Source of the DNA: Channa striata
Taxonomy: Eukaryota > Chordata > Actinopteri > Anabantiformes > Channidae
Assembly (NCBI GenBank): GCA_033026295.1
Contig: CM065169.1
Location: forward strand, 6,086,932 to 6,150,931
Direction of reading: 5' to 3'
DNA: 64,000 nucleotides
In this document: piece after piece, positions 47,534 to 60,879 of the stretch
Position numbering within the stretch: the first letter of the stretch is position 1
How the letters are laid out: every line of letters starts with the position of its first letter
Program-made: the position numbers and the translations under genes
The notes under the pieces: generated by a model
What the model saw: only the letters and a program-made list of their open reading frames with translations
Databases searched by the model: none
What the model was told of the DNA's origin: nothing

Positions 47534-50500
47534 GCTCACTAATCGCCTTTTCTCAGCGAGAAAATGCAGTTTTGAAGAAAAGCTTGTATTGAACAATTTC
47601 TGCACCAAACTCAAATAAAACTGTGTCTGCCTTCTTATTTAGCCTAAATCCAGTCAGCAGAACATAAAAACAAGCTTGTGGGATGTTTCCTTAAAAGACA
47701 GTAAATGCATGTAATTCAAGCATCCTTTTATGCTCATAATCGCCTTTTCTCAGCGAGAAAATGCAGTTTTGAAGCCAAGCTTGTATTGAACAATTTCTGC
47801 ACCAAACTCAAATAAAACTTTGTCTGCCTTCTTATTTAGCGTAAATCCACTCAGGAGAGACTGAAAATAAGCTTGTGGAATGTTTCCTTAAAAGACAGTA
47901 AATGCATGTAAAATTGAAGCATCCTTTTATGCTCGCAATCGCCTTTTCTCATCGAGAAAATACAGTTTTGAAGCCAAGCTTGTATTGAACAATTTCTGCA
48001 CCAAAGTCAAATAAAACTGTGTCTGCCTTCTTATTTAGCCTAAATCCACTCAGGAGAGACTGAAAATAAGCTTGTGGAATGTTTCCTTAAAAGACAGTAA
48101 ATGCATGTTATTCAAGCATCCTTTTAGACTATAATCGCCTTTTCTCAGCGAGAAAATGCTGTTTTGAAGCCAAGCTTGTATTGAACAATTTCTGCACCAA
48201 ACTCAAATAAAACTGTGTCTGCCTTCTTATTTAGCCTAAATCCACTCAGAAGAGACTGAAAATAAGCTTGTGGAATGTTTCCTTAAAAGACAGTAAATGC
48301 ATGTAATTCAAGCATCCTTTTATATACTGAATCGCCTTTTCTCAGCGAGAAAATGCTGTTTTGAAGCCAAGCTTGTATTGAACAATTTCTGCACCAAACT
48401 CAAATAAAACTGTCTGCCTTCTTATTTAGCGTAAATCCACTCAGGAGAGACTGAAAACAAGCTTGTGGGATGTTTCCTTAAAAGACAGTAAATGCATGTA
48501 AATCAAGCATCCTTTTATGCTCGCAATCGCCTTTTCTCAGCGAAAAATGCAGTTTTGAAGAAAAGCTTGTATTGAACAATTTCTGCACCAAACTCAAATA
48601 AAACTGTGTCTGCCTTCTTATTTAGCCTAAATCCAGTCAGCAGAACATAAAAACAAGCTTGTGGGATGTTTCCTTAAAAGACAGTAAATGCATGTAATTC
48701 AAGCATCCTTTTTTGCTCGCAATCGCCTTTTCTCAGCGAGAAAATGCTGTTTTGAAGCCAAGCTTGTATTGAACAATTTCTGCACCAAACTCAAATAAAA
48801 CTGTGTCTGCCTTCTTATTTAGCCTAAATCCAGTCAGCAGAACATAAAAACAAGCTTGTGGGATGTTTCCTTAAAAGACAGTAAATGCATGTAATTCAAG
48901 CATCATTTTATGCTCAATCGCCTTTTCTCAGCGAGAAAATGCAGTTTTGAAGAAAAGCTTGTATTGAACAATTTCTGCACCAAACTCAAATAAAACTGTG
49001 TCTGCCGTCTTATTTAGCCTAAATCCAGTCAGCAGAACATAAAAACAAGCTTGTGGATGTTTCCTTAAAAGACAGTAAATGCATGTAATTGAAGCATTCT
49101 TTTATGCTCGAATCGCCTTTTCTCAGCGAGAAAATGCAGTTTTGAAGAAAAGCTTGTATTGAACAATTTCTGCACCAAACTCAAATAAAACTGTGTCTGC
49201 CTTCTTATTTAGCCTAAATCCACTCAGAAGAGACTGAAAATAAGCTTGTGGATGTTTCCTTAAAAGACAGTAAATGCATGTAATTCAAGCATCCTTTTAT
49301 GCTCATAATCGCCTTTTCTCAGCGAGAAAATGCTGTTTTGAAGCCAAGCTTGTATTGAACAATTTCTGCACCAAACTCAAATAAAACTGTGTCTGCCTTC
49401 TTATTTAGCCTAAATCCACCCAGGAGAGACTGAAAATAAGCTTGTGGAATCTTTCCATAAAAGACAGTAAATGCATGTAATTCAAGCATCCTTTTATGCT
49501 GCAATCGCCTTTTCTCAGCGAGAAAATGCTGTTTTGAAGCCAAGCTTGTATTGAACAATTTCTGCACCAAACTCAAATAAAACTGTGTCTGCCTTCTTAT
49601 TTAGCCTAAATCCACTCAGAAGAGACTGAAAACAAGCTTGTGGATGTTTCCTTAAAAGAGAGTAAATGCATGTAATTCAAGCATCCTTTTATGCTCATAA
49701 TCGCCTTTTCTCAGCGAGAAAATGCTGTTTTGAAGCCAAGCTTGTATTGAACAATTTCTGCACCAAACTCAAATAAAACTGTGTCTGCCTTCTTATTTAG
49801 CCTAAATCCAGTCAGCAGAACATAAAAACAAGCTTGTGGGATGTTTCCTTAAAAGACAGTAAATGCATGTAATTGAAGCATCCTTTTATGCTCATAATCG
49901 CCTTTTCTCAGCAAGAAAATGCTGTTTTGAAGCCAAGCTTGTATTGAACAATTTCTGCACCAAACTCAAATAAAACTGTGTCTGCCTTCTTATTTAGCCT
50001 AAATCCACTCAGCAGAACATAAAAACAAGCTTGTGGGATGTTTCCTTAAAAGACAGTAAATGCATGTAATTCAAGCATCCTTTTATGCTCGCAATTGGCT
50101 TTTCTCAGCGAGAAAATGCAGTTTTGAAGCCAAGCTTGTATTGAACAATTTCTTCTCCAAAGTCAAATAAAACTGTGTCTGCCTTCTTATTTAGCCTAAA
50201 TCCCCTCAGAAGAGACTGAAAATAAGCTTGTGGAATGTTTCCTTAAAAGACAGTAAATGCATGTAAATCAAGCATCCTTTTATGCTTTCGTAATCGCCTT
50301 TTCTCAGCGAGAAAATGCAGTTTTGAAGAAAAGCTTGTATTGAACAATTTCTGCACCAAACTCAAATAAAACTGTGTCTGCCGTCTTATTTAGCCTAAAT
50401 CCAGTCAGCAGAACATAAAAACAAGCTTGTGGGATGTTTCCTTAAAAGACAGTAAATGCATGTAATTGAAGCATTCTTTTATGCTCGCAATCGCCTTTTC

Positions 50501-53500
50501 TCAGCGAGAAAATGCAGTTTTGAAGAAAAGCTTGTATTGAACAATTTCTGCACCAAACTCAAATAAAACTGTGTCTGCCTTCTTATTTAGCCTAAATCCA
50601 CTCAGAAGAGACTGAAAATAAGCTTGTGGAATGTTTCCTTAAAAGACAGTAAATGCATGTAATTCAAGCATCCTTTTATGCTGCAGAATCGCCTTTTCTC
50701 AGCGAGAAAATGCTGTTTTGAGCCAAGCTTGTATTGAACAATTTCTGCACCAAACTCAAATAAAACTGTGTCTGCCTTCTTATTTAGTCTAAATCCAGTC
50801 AGCAGAACATAAAAACAAGCTTGTGGATGTTTCCTTAAAAGACAGTAAATGCATGTAATTCAAGCATCCTTTTATGCTCATAATCGCCTTTTCTCAGCGA
50901 GAAAATGCTGTTTTGAAGCCAAGCTTGTATTGAACAATTTCTGCACCAAACTAGAATAAAACTGTGTCTGCCTTCTGATTTAGCCTAAATCCAGTCAGCA
51001 GAACATAAAAACAAGCTTGTGGGATGTTTCCTTAAAAGACAGTAAATGCATGTAAATCAAGCATCCTTTTATGCTCAGAATCGCCTTTTCTCAGCGAGAA
51101 AATGTAGTTTTGAAGAAAAGCTTGTATTGAACAATTTCTGCACCAAACTCAAATAAAACTGTGTCTGCCTTCTTATTTAGCCTAAATCCAGTCAGCAGAA
51201 CATAAAAACAAGCTTGTGGGATGTTTCCTTAAAAGACAGTAAATGCATGTAATTCAAGCATCCTTTTATGCTCAAATCGCCTTTTCTCAGCGAGAAAATG
51301 CTGTTTTGAAGCCAAGCTTGTATTGAACGATTTCTGCACCAAACTCAAATAAAACTGTGTCTGCCTTCTTATTTAGCGTACATCCACTCAGGAGAGACTG
51401 AAAATAAGCTTGTGGGATGTTTCCTTAAAAGACAGTAAATATGTAATTCAAGCATCCTTTTATGCTCATAATCGCCTTTCCTCAGCGAGAAAATGCTGTT
51501 TTGAAGCCAAGCTTGTATTGAACAATTTCTGCACCAAAGTCAAATAAAACTGTGTCTGCCTTCTTATTTAGCCTAAATCCACTCAGCAGAACATAAAAAC
51601 AAGCTTGTGGGATGTTTCCTTAAAAGACAGTAAATGCATGTAATTCAAGCATCCTTTTATGCTCATAATCGGCTTTTCTCAGCGAGAAAATGCAGTTTTG
51701 AAGCCAAGCTTGTATTGAACAATTTCTTCTCAAAGTCAAATAAAACTGTGTCTGCCTTCTTATTTAGCCTAAATCCCAGAAGAGACTGAAAATAAGCTTG
51801 TGGAATGTTTCCTTAAAAGACAGTAAATGCATGTAAATCAAGCATCCTTTTATGCTCGAATCGGCTTTTCTCAGCGAGAAAATGCAGTTTTGAAGAAAAG
51901 CTTGTATTGAACAATTTCTGCACCAAACTCAAATAAAACTGTGTCTGCCTTCTTATTTAGCCTAAATCCACTCAGCAGAACATAAAAACAAGCTTGTGGA
52001 TGTTTCCTTAAAAGACAGTAAATGCATGTAATTCAAGCATCCTTTTATGCTCGCAATCGGCTTTTCTCAGCGAGAAAATGCAGTTTTGAAGCCAAGCTTG
52101 TATTGAACAATTTCTTCTCCAAAGTCAAATAAAACTGTGTCTGCCTTCTTATTTAGCCTAAATCCCCTCAGAAGAGACTGAAAATAAGCTTGTGGAATGT
52201 TTCCTTAAAAGACAGTAAATGCATGTAATTCAAGCATCCTTTTATGCTCATAATCGCCTTTTCTCAGCGAGAAAATGCAGTTTTGAAGAAAAGCTTGTAT
52301 TGAACAATTTCTGCACCAAACTCAAATAAAACTGTGTCTGCCTTCTTATTTAGCCTAAATCCAGTCAGCAGAACATAAAAACAAGCTTGTGGGATGTTTC
52401 CTTAAAAGACAGTAAATGCATGTAATTCAAGCATCCTTTTATGCTCATAATCGCCTTTTCTCAGCGAGAAAATGCAGTTTTGAAGCCAAGCTTGTATTGA
52501 ACAATTTCTGCACCAAACTCAAATAAAACTTTGTCTGCCTTCTTATTTAGCGTAAATCCACTCAGGAGAGACTGAAAATAAGCTTGTGGAATGTTTCCTT
52601 AAAAGACAGTAAATGCATGTAAAATTGAAGCATCCTTTTATGCTCATAATCGCCTTTTCTCAGCGAGAAAATGCTGTTTTGAAGCCAAGCTTGTATTGAA
52701 CAATTTCTGCACCAAACTCAAATAAAACTGTGTCTGCCTTCTTATTTAGCCTAAATCCACTCAGAAGAGACTGAAAATAAGCTTGTGGAATGTTTCCTTA
52801 AAAGACAGTAAATGCATGTAATTCAAGCATCCTTTTATGCTCATAATCGCCTTTTCTCAGCGAGAAAATGCTGTTTTGAAGCCAAGCTTGTATTGAACAA
52901 TTTCTGCACCAAACTCAAATAAAACTGTGTCTGCCTTCTTATTTAGCGTACATCCACTCAGGAGAGACTGAAAATAAGCTTGTGGAATGTTTCCTTAAAA
53001 GACAGTAAATGCATGTAATTCAAGCATCCTTTTATGCTCGCAATCGCCTTTCCTCAACGAAAAATGCTGTTTTGAAGCCAAGCTTGTATTGAACAATTTC
53101 TGCACCAAACTCAAATAAAACTGTGTCTGCCTTCTTATTTAGCCTAAATCCAGTCAGCAGAACATAAAAACAAGCTTGTGGGATGTTTCCTTAAAAGACA
53201 GTAAATGCATGTAATTGAAGCATCCTTTTATGCTCGTAATCGCCTTTTCTCAGCGAGAAAATGCAGTTTTGAAGAAAAGCTTGTATTGAACAATTTCTGC
53301 ACCAAACTCAAATAAAACTGTGTCTGCCTTCTTATTTAGCCTAAATCCAGTCAGCAGAACATAAAAACAAGCTTGTGGATGTTTCCTTAAAAGACAGTAA
53401 ATGCATGTAAAATTAAAGCATCCTTTTATGCTCATAATCGCCTTTTCTCAGCGAGAAAATGCTTTTTTAAGCCAAGCTTGTATTGAACAATTTCTGCACC

Positions 53501-56500
53501 AAACTCAAATAAAACTGTGTCTGCCTTCTTATTTAGCCTAAATCCAGTCAGCAGAACATAAAAACAAGCTTGTGGGATGTTTCCTTAAAAGACAGTAAAT
53601 GCATGTAATTCAAGCATCCTTTTATGCTCGCAATCGCCTTTTCTCAGCAAGAAAATGCTGTTTTGAAGCCAAGCTTGTATTGAACAATTTCTGCACCAAA
53701 CTCAAATAAAACTGTGTCTGCCTTCTTATTTAGACTAAATCCACTCAGAAGAGACTGAAAATAAGCTTGTGGAATGTTTCCTTAAAAGACAGTAAATGCA
53801 TGTAATTCAAGCATCCTTTTATGCTCGCAATCGCCTTTTCTCAGCGAGAAAATGCAGTTTTGAAGAAAAGCTTGTATTGAACAATTTCTGCACCAAACTC
53901 AAATAAAACTGTGTCTGCCTTCTTATTTAGCCTAAATCCACTCAGCAGAACATAAAAACAAGCTTGTGGGATGTTTCCTTAAAAGACAGTAAATGAATGT
54001 AATTCAAGCATCCTTTTATGCTCGCAATCGCCTTTTCTCGGCGAGAATATGCTGTTTTGAAGCCAAGCTTGTATTGAACAATTTCTGCACCAAACTCAAA
54101 TAAAACTGTGTCTGCCTTCTTATTTAGCCTAAATCCACTAGGAGAGGCTGAAAATAAGCTTGTGGAAAGTTTCCTTAAAAGACAGTAAATGCATGTAATT
54201 GAGGCATCCTTTTATGCTCGCAATCGCCTTTTCTCAGCGAGAAAATGCAGTTTTGAAGAAAAGCTTGTATTGAACAATTTCTGCACCAAACTCAAATAAA
54301 ACTGTGTCTGCCTTCTTATTTAGCGTACATCCACTCAGGAGAGACTGAAAATAAGCTTGTGGAATGTTTCCTTAAAAGACAGTAAAAGCATGTAATTCAA
54401 GCATCCTTTTATGCTCGCAATCGCCTTTCCTCAACGAGAAAATGCTGTTTTGAAGCCAAGCTTGTATTGAACAATTTCTGCACCAAACTCAAATAAAACT
54501 GTGTCTGCCTTCTTATTTAGCCTAAATCCAGTCAGCAGAACATAAAAACAAGCTTGTGGGATGTTTCCTTAAAAGACAGTAAATGCATGTAATTGAAGCA
54601 TCCTTTTATGCTCGCAATCGCCTTTTCTCAGCGAGAAAATGCAGTTTTGAAGAAAAGCTTGTATTGAACAATTTCTGCACCAAACTCAAATAAAACTGTG
54701 TCTGCCTTCTTAGTTAGCCTAAATCCACTCAGAAGAGACTGAAAATAAGCTTGTGGAATGTTTCCTTAAAAGACAGTAAATGCATGTAATTCAAGCATCC
54801 TTTTATGCTCGCAATTGCCTTTTCTCAGCGAGAAAATGCAGTTTTGAAGAAAAGCTTGTATTGAACAATTTCTGCACCAAAATCAAATAAAACTGTGTCT
54901 GCCTTCTTATTTAGCCTAAATCCACTCAGAAGAGACTGAAAATAAGCTTGTGGAATGTTTCCTTAAAAGACAGTAAATGCATGTAATTCAAGCATCCTTT
55001 TATGCTCGCAATCGCCTTTTCTCAGCGAGAAAATGCAGTTTTGAAGCCAAGCTTGTATTGAACAATTTCTGCACCAAACTCAAATAAAACTGTGTCTGCC
55101 TTCTTATTTAGCGTACATCCACTCAGGAGAGACTGAAAATAAGCTTGTGGAATGTTTCCTTAAAAGACAGTAAATGCATGTAATTGAAGCATCCTTTATG
55201 CTCGCAATCGCCTTTTCTCAGCGAGAAAATGCAGTTTTGAAGAAAAGCTTTTATTTAACAATTTCTGCACCAAACTCAAATAAAACTGTGTCTGCCTTCT
55301 TATTTAGCCTAAATCCAGTCAGCAGAACATAAAAACAAGCTCGTGGGATGTTTCCTTAAAAGACAGTAAATGCATGTAATTCAAGCATCCTTTTATGCTC
55401 GCAATCGCCTTTTCTCATCGAGAAAATGCAGTTTTGAAGCCAAGCTTGTATTGAACAATTTCTGCACCAAACTCAAATAAAACTGTGTCTGCCTTCTTAG
55501 TTAGCCTAAATCCACTCAGAAGAGACTGAAAATAAGCTTGTGGAATGTTTCCTTAAAAGACAGTAAATGCATGTAATTCAAGCATCCTTTTATGCTCACT
55601 AATCGCCTTTTCTCAGCGAGAAAAATGCAGTTTTGAAGAAAAGCTTGTATTGAACAATTTCTGCACCAAAATCAAATAAAACTGTGTCTGCCTTCTTATT
55701 TAGCCTAAATCCACTCAGAAGAGACTGAAAATAAGCTTGTGGAATGTTTCCTTAAAAGACAGTAAATGCATGTAATTCAAGCATCCTTTTATGCTCTCGC
55801 AATCGCTTTTTCTCAGCGAGAAAATGCAGTTTTAAACCAAGCTTGTATTGAACAATTTCTGCACCAAACTCAAATAAAACTGTGTCTGCCTTCTTATTTA
55901 GCCTAAATCCAATCAGCAGAACATAAAAACAAGCTTGTGGGATGTTTCCTTAAAAGACAGTAAATGCATGTAATTGAAGCATCCTTTTATGCTCGCAATC
56001 GCCTTTTCTCATCGAGAAAATGCTGTTTTGAAGCCAAGCTTGTATTGAACAATTTCTGCACCAAACTCAAATAAAACTGTGTCTGCCTTCTTATTTAGCA
56101 TAAATCCACTCAGGAGAGACTGAAAATAAGCTTGTGGAATGTTTCCTTAAAAGACAGTAAATGCATGTAATTGAAGCATCCTTTTATGCTCGCAATCGCC
56201 TTTTCTCAGCGAGAAAATGCAGTTTTGAAGAAAAGCTTTTATTTAACAATTTCTGCACCAAACTCAAAAAAAACTGTTTCTGCCTTCTTATTTAGCCTAA
56301 ATCCAGTCAGCAGAACATAAAAACAAGCTCGTGGGATGTTTCCTTAAAAGACAGTAAATGCATGTAATTGAAGCATTCTTTTATGCTCGCAATCGCCTTT
56401 TCTCATCGAGAAAATGCAGTTTTGAAGAAAAGCTTGTATTGAACAATTTCTGCACCAAAATCAAATAAAACTGTGTCTGCCTTCTTATTTAGCGTAAATC

Positions 56501-56990
56501 CACTCAGGAGAGACTGAAAATAAGCTTGTGGGATGTTTCCTTAAAAGACAGTAAATGCATGTAATTCAAGCATCCTTTTATGCTCGCAATCGCCTTTTCT
56601 CAGCGAGAAAATGCAGTTTTGAAGCCAAGCTTGTATTGAACAATTTCTGCACCAAACTCAAAAAAAACTGTGTCTGCCTTCTTATTTAGCCTAAATCCAG
56701 TCAGCAGAACATAAAAACAAGCTCGTGGGATGTTTCCTCAAAAGACAGTAAATGCATGTAATTGAAGCATCCTTTTATGCTCGCAATCGCCTTTTCTCAT
56801 CGAGAAAATGCAGTTTTGAAGCCAAGCTTGTATTGAACAATTTCTGCACCAAACTCAAATAAAACTGTGTCTGCCTTCTTAGTTAGCGTAAATCCACTCA
56901 GGAGAGACTGAAAATAAGCTTGTGGAATGTTTCCTTAAAAGACAGTAAATGCATTTAATTCAAGTATCCTTTTATGCTCGCAATCGCCTT
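47534..56990 (+). repeat. Array segment, right half, mosaic of short modules
   Basis: About 48 monomers, mostly type A and type D (CTCAGAAGAGACTG with GTGGAATG). A two-monomer module (CTCAGCAGAAC, AATCGGCTTTTC or AATTGGCTTTTC, TTCTTCTCCAAAG, AATCCCCTCAGAAG) recurs at about 50006, 51570 and 51968, and also inside both G copies. The 51570 copy has lost bases (CTTCTCAAAG and AATCCCAGAAG). GCTTTTATTTAAC with AAGCTCGTGGG marks monomers near 55.2, 56.2 and 56.7 kb. No gene or foreign insertion is visible. Confidence 0.75.
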
Positions 56991-58370
56991 TTCTCAGCGA
57001 GAAAATGCTGTTTTGAAGCCAAGCTTTTATTTAACAATTTCTGCACCAAACTCAAATAAAACTGTGTCTGCCTTCTTATTTAGCCTAAATCCAGTCAGCA
57101 GAACATAAAAACAAGCATTTGGGATGTTTCCTTAAAAGCCAGTAAATGCATGTAAATCAAGCATCCTTTTATGCTCAGAATCGCCTTTTCTCAGCGAGAA
57201 AATGCTGTTTTGAAGCCAAGCTTGTATTGAACAATTTCTGCACCAAATTCAAATAAAACTGTGTCTGCCTTCTTATTTAGCCTAAATCCAGTCAGCAGAA
57301 CATAAAAACAAGCTTGTGGATGTTTCCTTAAAAGACAGTAAATGCATGTAATTCAACCATCCTTTTATGCTCGCAATCGCCTTTTTCAGCGAGAAAATGC
57401 TGTTTTGAAGCCAAGCTTGTATTGAACAATTTCTGCACCAAACTCAAATAAAACTGTGTCTGCCTTCTTATTTAGCCTAAATCCACTCAGGAGAGACTGA
57501 AAATAAGCTTGTGGAATGTTTCCTTAAAAGACAGTAAATGCATGTAATTCAAGCATCCTTTTATGCTCACAATCGCCTTTTCTCAGCGAGAAAATGCTGT
57601 TTTGAAACCAAGCTTGTATTGAACAATTTCTGCACCAAACTCAAATAAAACTGTGTCTGCCTTCTTATTTAGCCTAAATCCAGTCAGCAGAACATAAAAA
57701 CAAGCTTGTGGGATGTTTCCTTAAAAGACAGTAAATGCATGTAATTGAAGCATCCTTTTATGCTCATAATCGCCTTTTCTCAGCGAGAAAATGCTGTTTT
57801 GAAGCCAAGCTTGTATTGAACAATTTCTGCACCAAACTCAAATAAAACTGTGTCTGCCTTCTTATTTAGCCTAAATCCACTCAGAAGAGACTGAAAATAA
57901 GCTTGTGGATGTTTCCTTAAAAGACAGTAAATGCATGTAAATCAAGCATCCTTTTATGCTTTCATAATCGCCTTTTCTCAGCGAGAAAATGCAGTTTTGA
58001 AGAAAAGCTTGTATTTAACAATTTCTGCACCAAACTCAAAAAAAACTGTGTCTGCCTTCTTATTTAGCCTAAATCCACTCAGGAGAGACTGAAAATAAGC
58101 TTGTGGAATGTTTCCTTAAAAGACAGTAAATGCATGTAATTGAAGCATCCTTTTATGCTCGCAATCGCCTTTTCTCAGCGAGAAAATGCTGTTTTGAAGC
58201 CAAGCTTGTATTTAACAATTTCTGCACCAAAGTCAAATAAAACTGTGTCTGCCTTCTTATTTAGCCTAAATCCACTCAGAAGAGACTGAAAATAAGCTTG
58301 TGGAATGTTTCCTTAAAAGACAGTAAATGCGTGTAATTCAAGCATCCTTTTATGCTTCATAATCGCCTTT
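56991..58370 (+). repeat. Seven-monomer unit H, copy 1 (1379 bp)
   Basis: Markers: AAGCTTTTATTTAAC, CAAGCATTTGGG (57115), AAAAGCCAGTAAATG, CACCAAATTC, TTCAACCATCC and CGCCTTTTTCAGCG (a shortened hairpin arm). The same order recurs 1379 bp later. Confidence 0.85.
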
Positions 58371-60150
58371 TCTCAGCGAGAAAATGCTGTTTTGAAGCCA
58401 AGCTTTTATTTAACAATTTCTGCACCAAACTCAAATAAAACTGTGTCTGCCTTCTTATTTAGCCTAAATCCAGTCAGCAGAACATAAAAACAAGCATTTG
58501 GGATGTTTCCTTAAAAGCCAGTAAATGCATGTAAATCAAGCATCCTTTTATGCTCGCAAATCGCCTTTTCTCAGCGAGAAAATGCTGTTTTGAAGCCAAG
58601 CTTGTATTGAACAATTTCTGCACCAAATTCAAATAAAACTGTGTCTGCCTTCTTATTTAGCCTAAATCCAGTCAGCAGAACATAAAAACAAGCTTGTGGG
58701 ATGTTTCCTTAAAAGACAGTAAATGCATGTAATTCAACCATCCTTTTATGCTCGCAATCGCCTTTTTCAGCGAGAAAATGCTGTTTTGAAGCCAAGCTTG
58801 TATTGAACAATTTCTGCACCAAACTCAAATAAAACTGTGTCTGCCTTCTTATTTAGCCTAAATCCACTCAGGAGAGACTGAAAATAAGCTTGTGGAATGT
58901 TTCCTTAAAAGACAGTAAATGCATGTAATTCAAGCATCCTTTTATGCTCACAATCGCCTTTTCTCAGCGAGAAAATGCTGTTTTGAAGCCAAGCTTGTAT
59001 TGAACAATTTCTGCACCAAACTCAAATAAAACTGTGTCTGCCTTCTTATTTAGCCTAAATCCAGTCAGCAGAACATAAAAACAAGCTTGTGGGATGTTTC
59101 CTTAAAAGACAGTAAATGCATGTAATTGAAGCATCCTTTTATGCTCACGCCTTTTCTCAGCGAGAAAATGCTGTTTTAAACCAAGCTTGTATTGAACAAT
59201 TTCTGCACCAAACTCAAATAAAACTGTGTCTGCCTTCTTATTTAGCCTAAATCCAGTCAGCAGAACATAAAAACAAGCTTGTGGATGTTTCCTTAAAAGA
59301 CAGTAAATGCATGTAATTCAAGCATCCTTTTATGCTCGCAATCGCCTTTTCTCAGCGAGAAAATGCTGTTTTGAAGCCAAGCTTGTATTGAACAATTTCT
59401 GCACCAAACTAGAATAAAACTGTGTCTGCCTTCTTATTTAGCCTAAATCCAGTCAGCAGAACATAAAAACAAGCTTGTGGGATGTTTCCTTAAAAGACAG
59501 TAAATGCATGTAATTCAAGCATCCTTTTATGCTCAGAATCGCCTTTTCTCAGCGAGAAAATGCTGTTTTGAAGCCAAGCTTGTATTGAACAATTTCTGCA
59601 CCAAACTCAAATAAAACTGTGTCTGCCTTCTTATTTAGCCTAAATCCACTCAGAAGAGACTGAAAATAAGCTTGTGGGATGTTTCCTTAAAAGACAGTAA
59701 ATGCATGTAAATCAAGCATCCTTTTATGCTCGCAATCGCCTTTTCTCAGCGAGAAAATGCAGTTTTGAAGAAAAGCTTGTATTTAACAATTTCTGCACCA
59801 AACTCAAAAAAACTGTGTCTGCCTTCTTATTTAGCCTAAATCCACTCAGGAGAGACTGAAAATAAGCTTGTGGAATGTTTCCTTAAAAGACAGTAAATGC
59901 ATGTAATTGAAGCATCCTTTTATGCTCGAATCGCCTTTTCTCAGCGAGAAAATGCTGTTTTGAAGCCAAGCTTGTATTGAACAATTTCTGCACCAAAGTC
60001 AAATAAAACTGTGTCTGCCTTCTTATTTAGCCTAAATCCACTCAGAAGAGACTGAAAATAAGCTTGTGGAATGTTTCCTTAAAAGACAGTAAATGCGTGT
60101 AATTCAAGCATCCTTTTATGCTCATGTAATCGCCTTTTCTCAGCGAGAAA
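58371..60150 (+). repeat. Seven-monomer unit H, copy 2, with two extra monomers
   Basis: CAAGCATTTGGG begins again at about 58491. After about 59147 two additional monomers (one with a short core, CTCACGCC, and TTTTAAACCAAG) shift the offset to about 1770 bp for the later markers TGTATTTAAC and TGCGTGTAATTC. Confidence 0.8.
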
Positions 60151-60879
60151 ATGCTGTTTTGAAGCCAAGCTTGTATTGAACAATTTCTGCACCAAACTCA
60201 AATAAAACTGTGTCTGCCTTCTTATTTAGCGTAAATCCAGTCAGCAGAACATAAAAACAAGCTTGTGGATGTTTCCTTAAAAGACAGTAAATGCATGTAA
60301 TTCAAGCATCCTTTTATGCTCGCAATCGCCATTTCTCAGCGAGAAAATGCAGTTTTGAAGAAAAGCTTGTATTGAACAATTTCTGCACCAAACTCAAATA
60401 AAACTGTGTCTGCCTTCTTATTTAGCCTAAATCCAGTCAGCAGAACATAAAAACAAGCTTGTGGGATGTTTCCTTAAAAGACAGTAAATGCATGTAATTC
60501 AAGCATCCTTTTATGCTCGCAATCGCCTTTTGTCAGCGAGAAAATGCTGTTTTGAAGCCAAGCTTGTATTGAACAATTTCTGCACCAAACTCAAATAAAA
60601 CTGTGTCTGCCTTCTTAGTTAGCCTAAATCCACTCAGAAGAGACTGAAAACAAGCTTGTGGGATGTTTCCTTAAAAGACAGTAAATGCGTGTAATTCAAG
60701 CATCCTTTTATGCTCGCAATCGCCTTTTCTCAGCGAGAAAATGCTGTTTTGAAGCCAAGCTTGTATTGAACAATTTCTGCACCAAACTCAAATAAAACTG
60801 TGTCTGCCTTCTTATTTAGCCTAAATCCAGTCAGCAGAACATAAAAACAAGCTTGTGGGATGTTTCCTTAAAAGACAGT
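60151..60879 (+). repeat. Array segment between units H and I
   Basis: About four ordinary monomers, including CGCCATTTCTCAG (about 60327), CTTTTGTCAGCG (about 60528) and TTCTTAGTTAGCC (about 60612). Nothing else is visible. Confidence 0.7.

Noticed and set aside
2643..53435. Recurrent 60-140 codon minus-strand open frames in the satellite, with repeated peptides such as ADTVLFEFGAEIVQYKLG
   Set aside because: 195 bp is 65 codons, so a stop-poor frame reappears in every monomer and ends at a TGA in the hairpin region. Frames lengthen only where indels or truncations shift register. Nothing indicates selection for coding.
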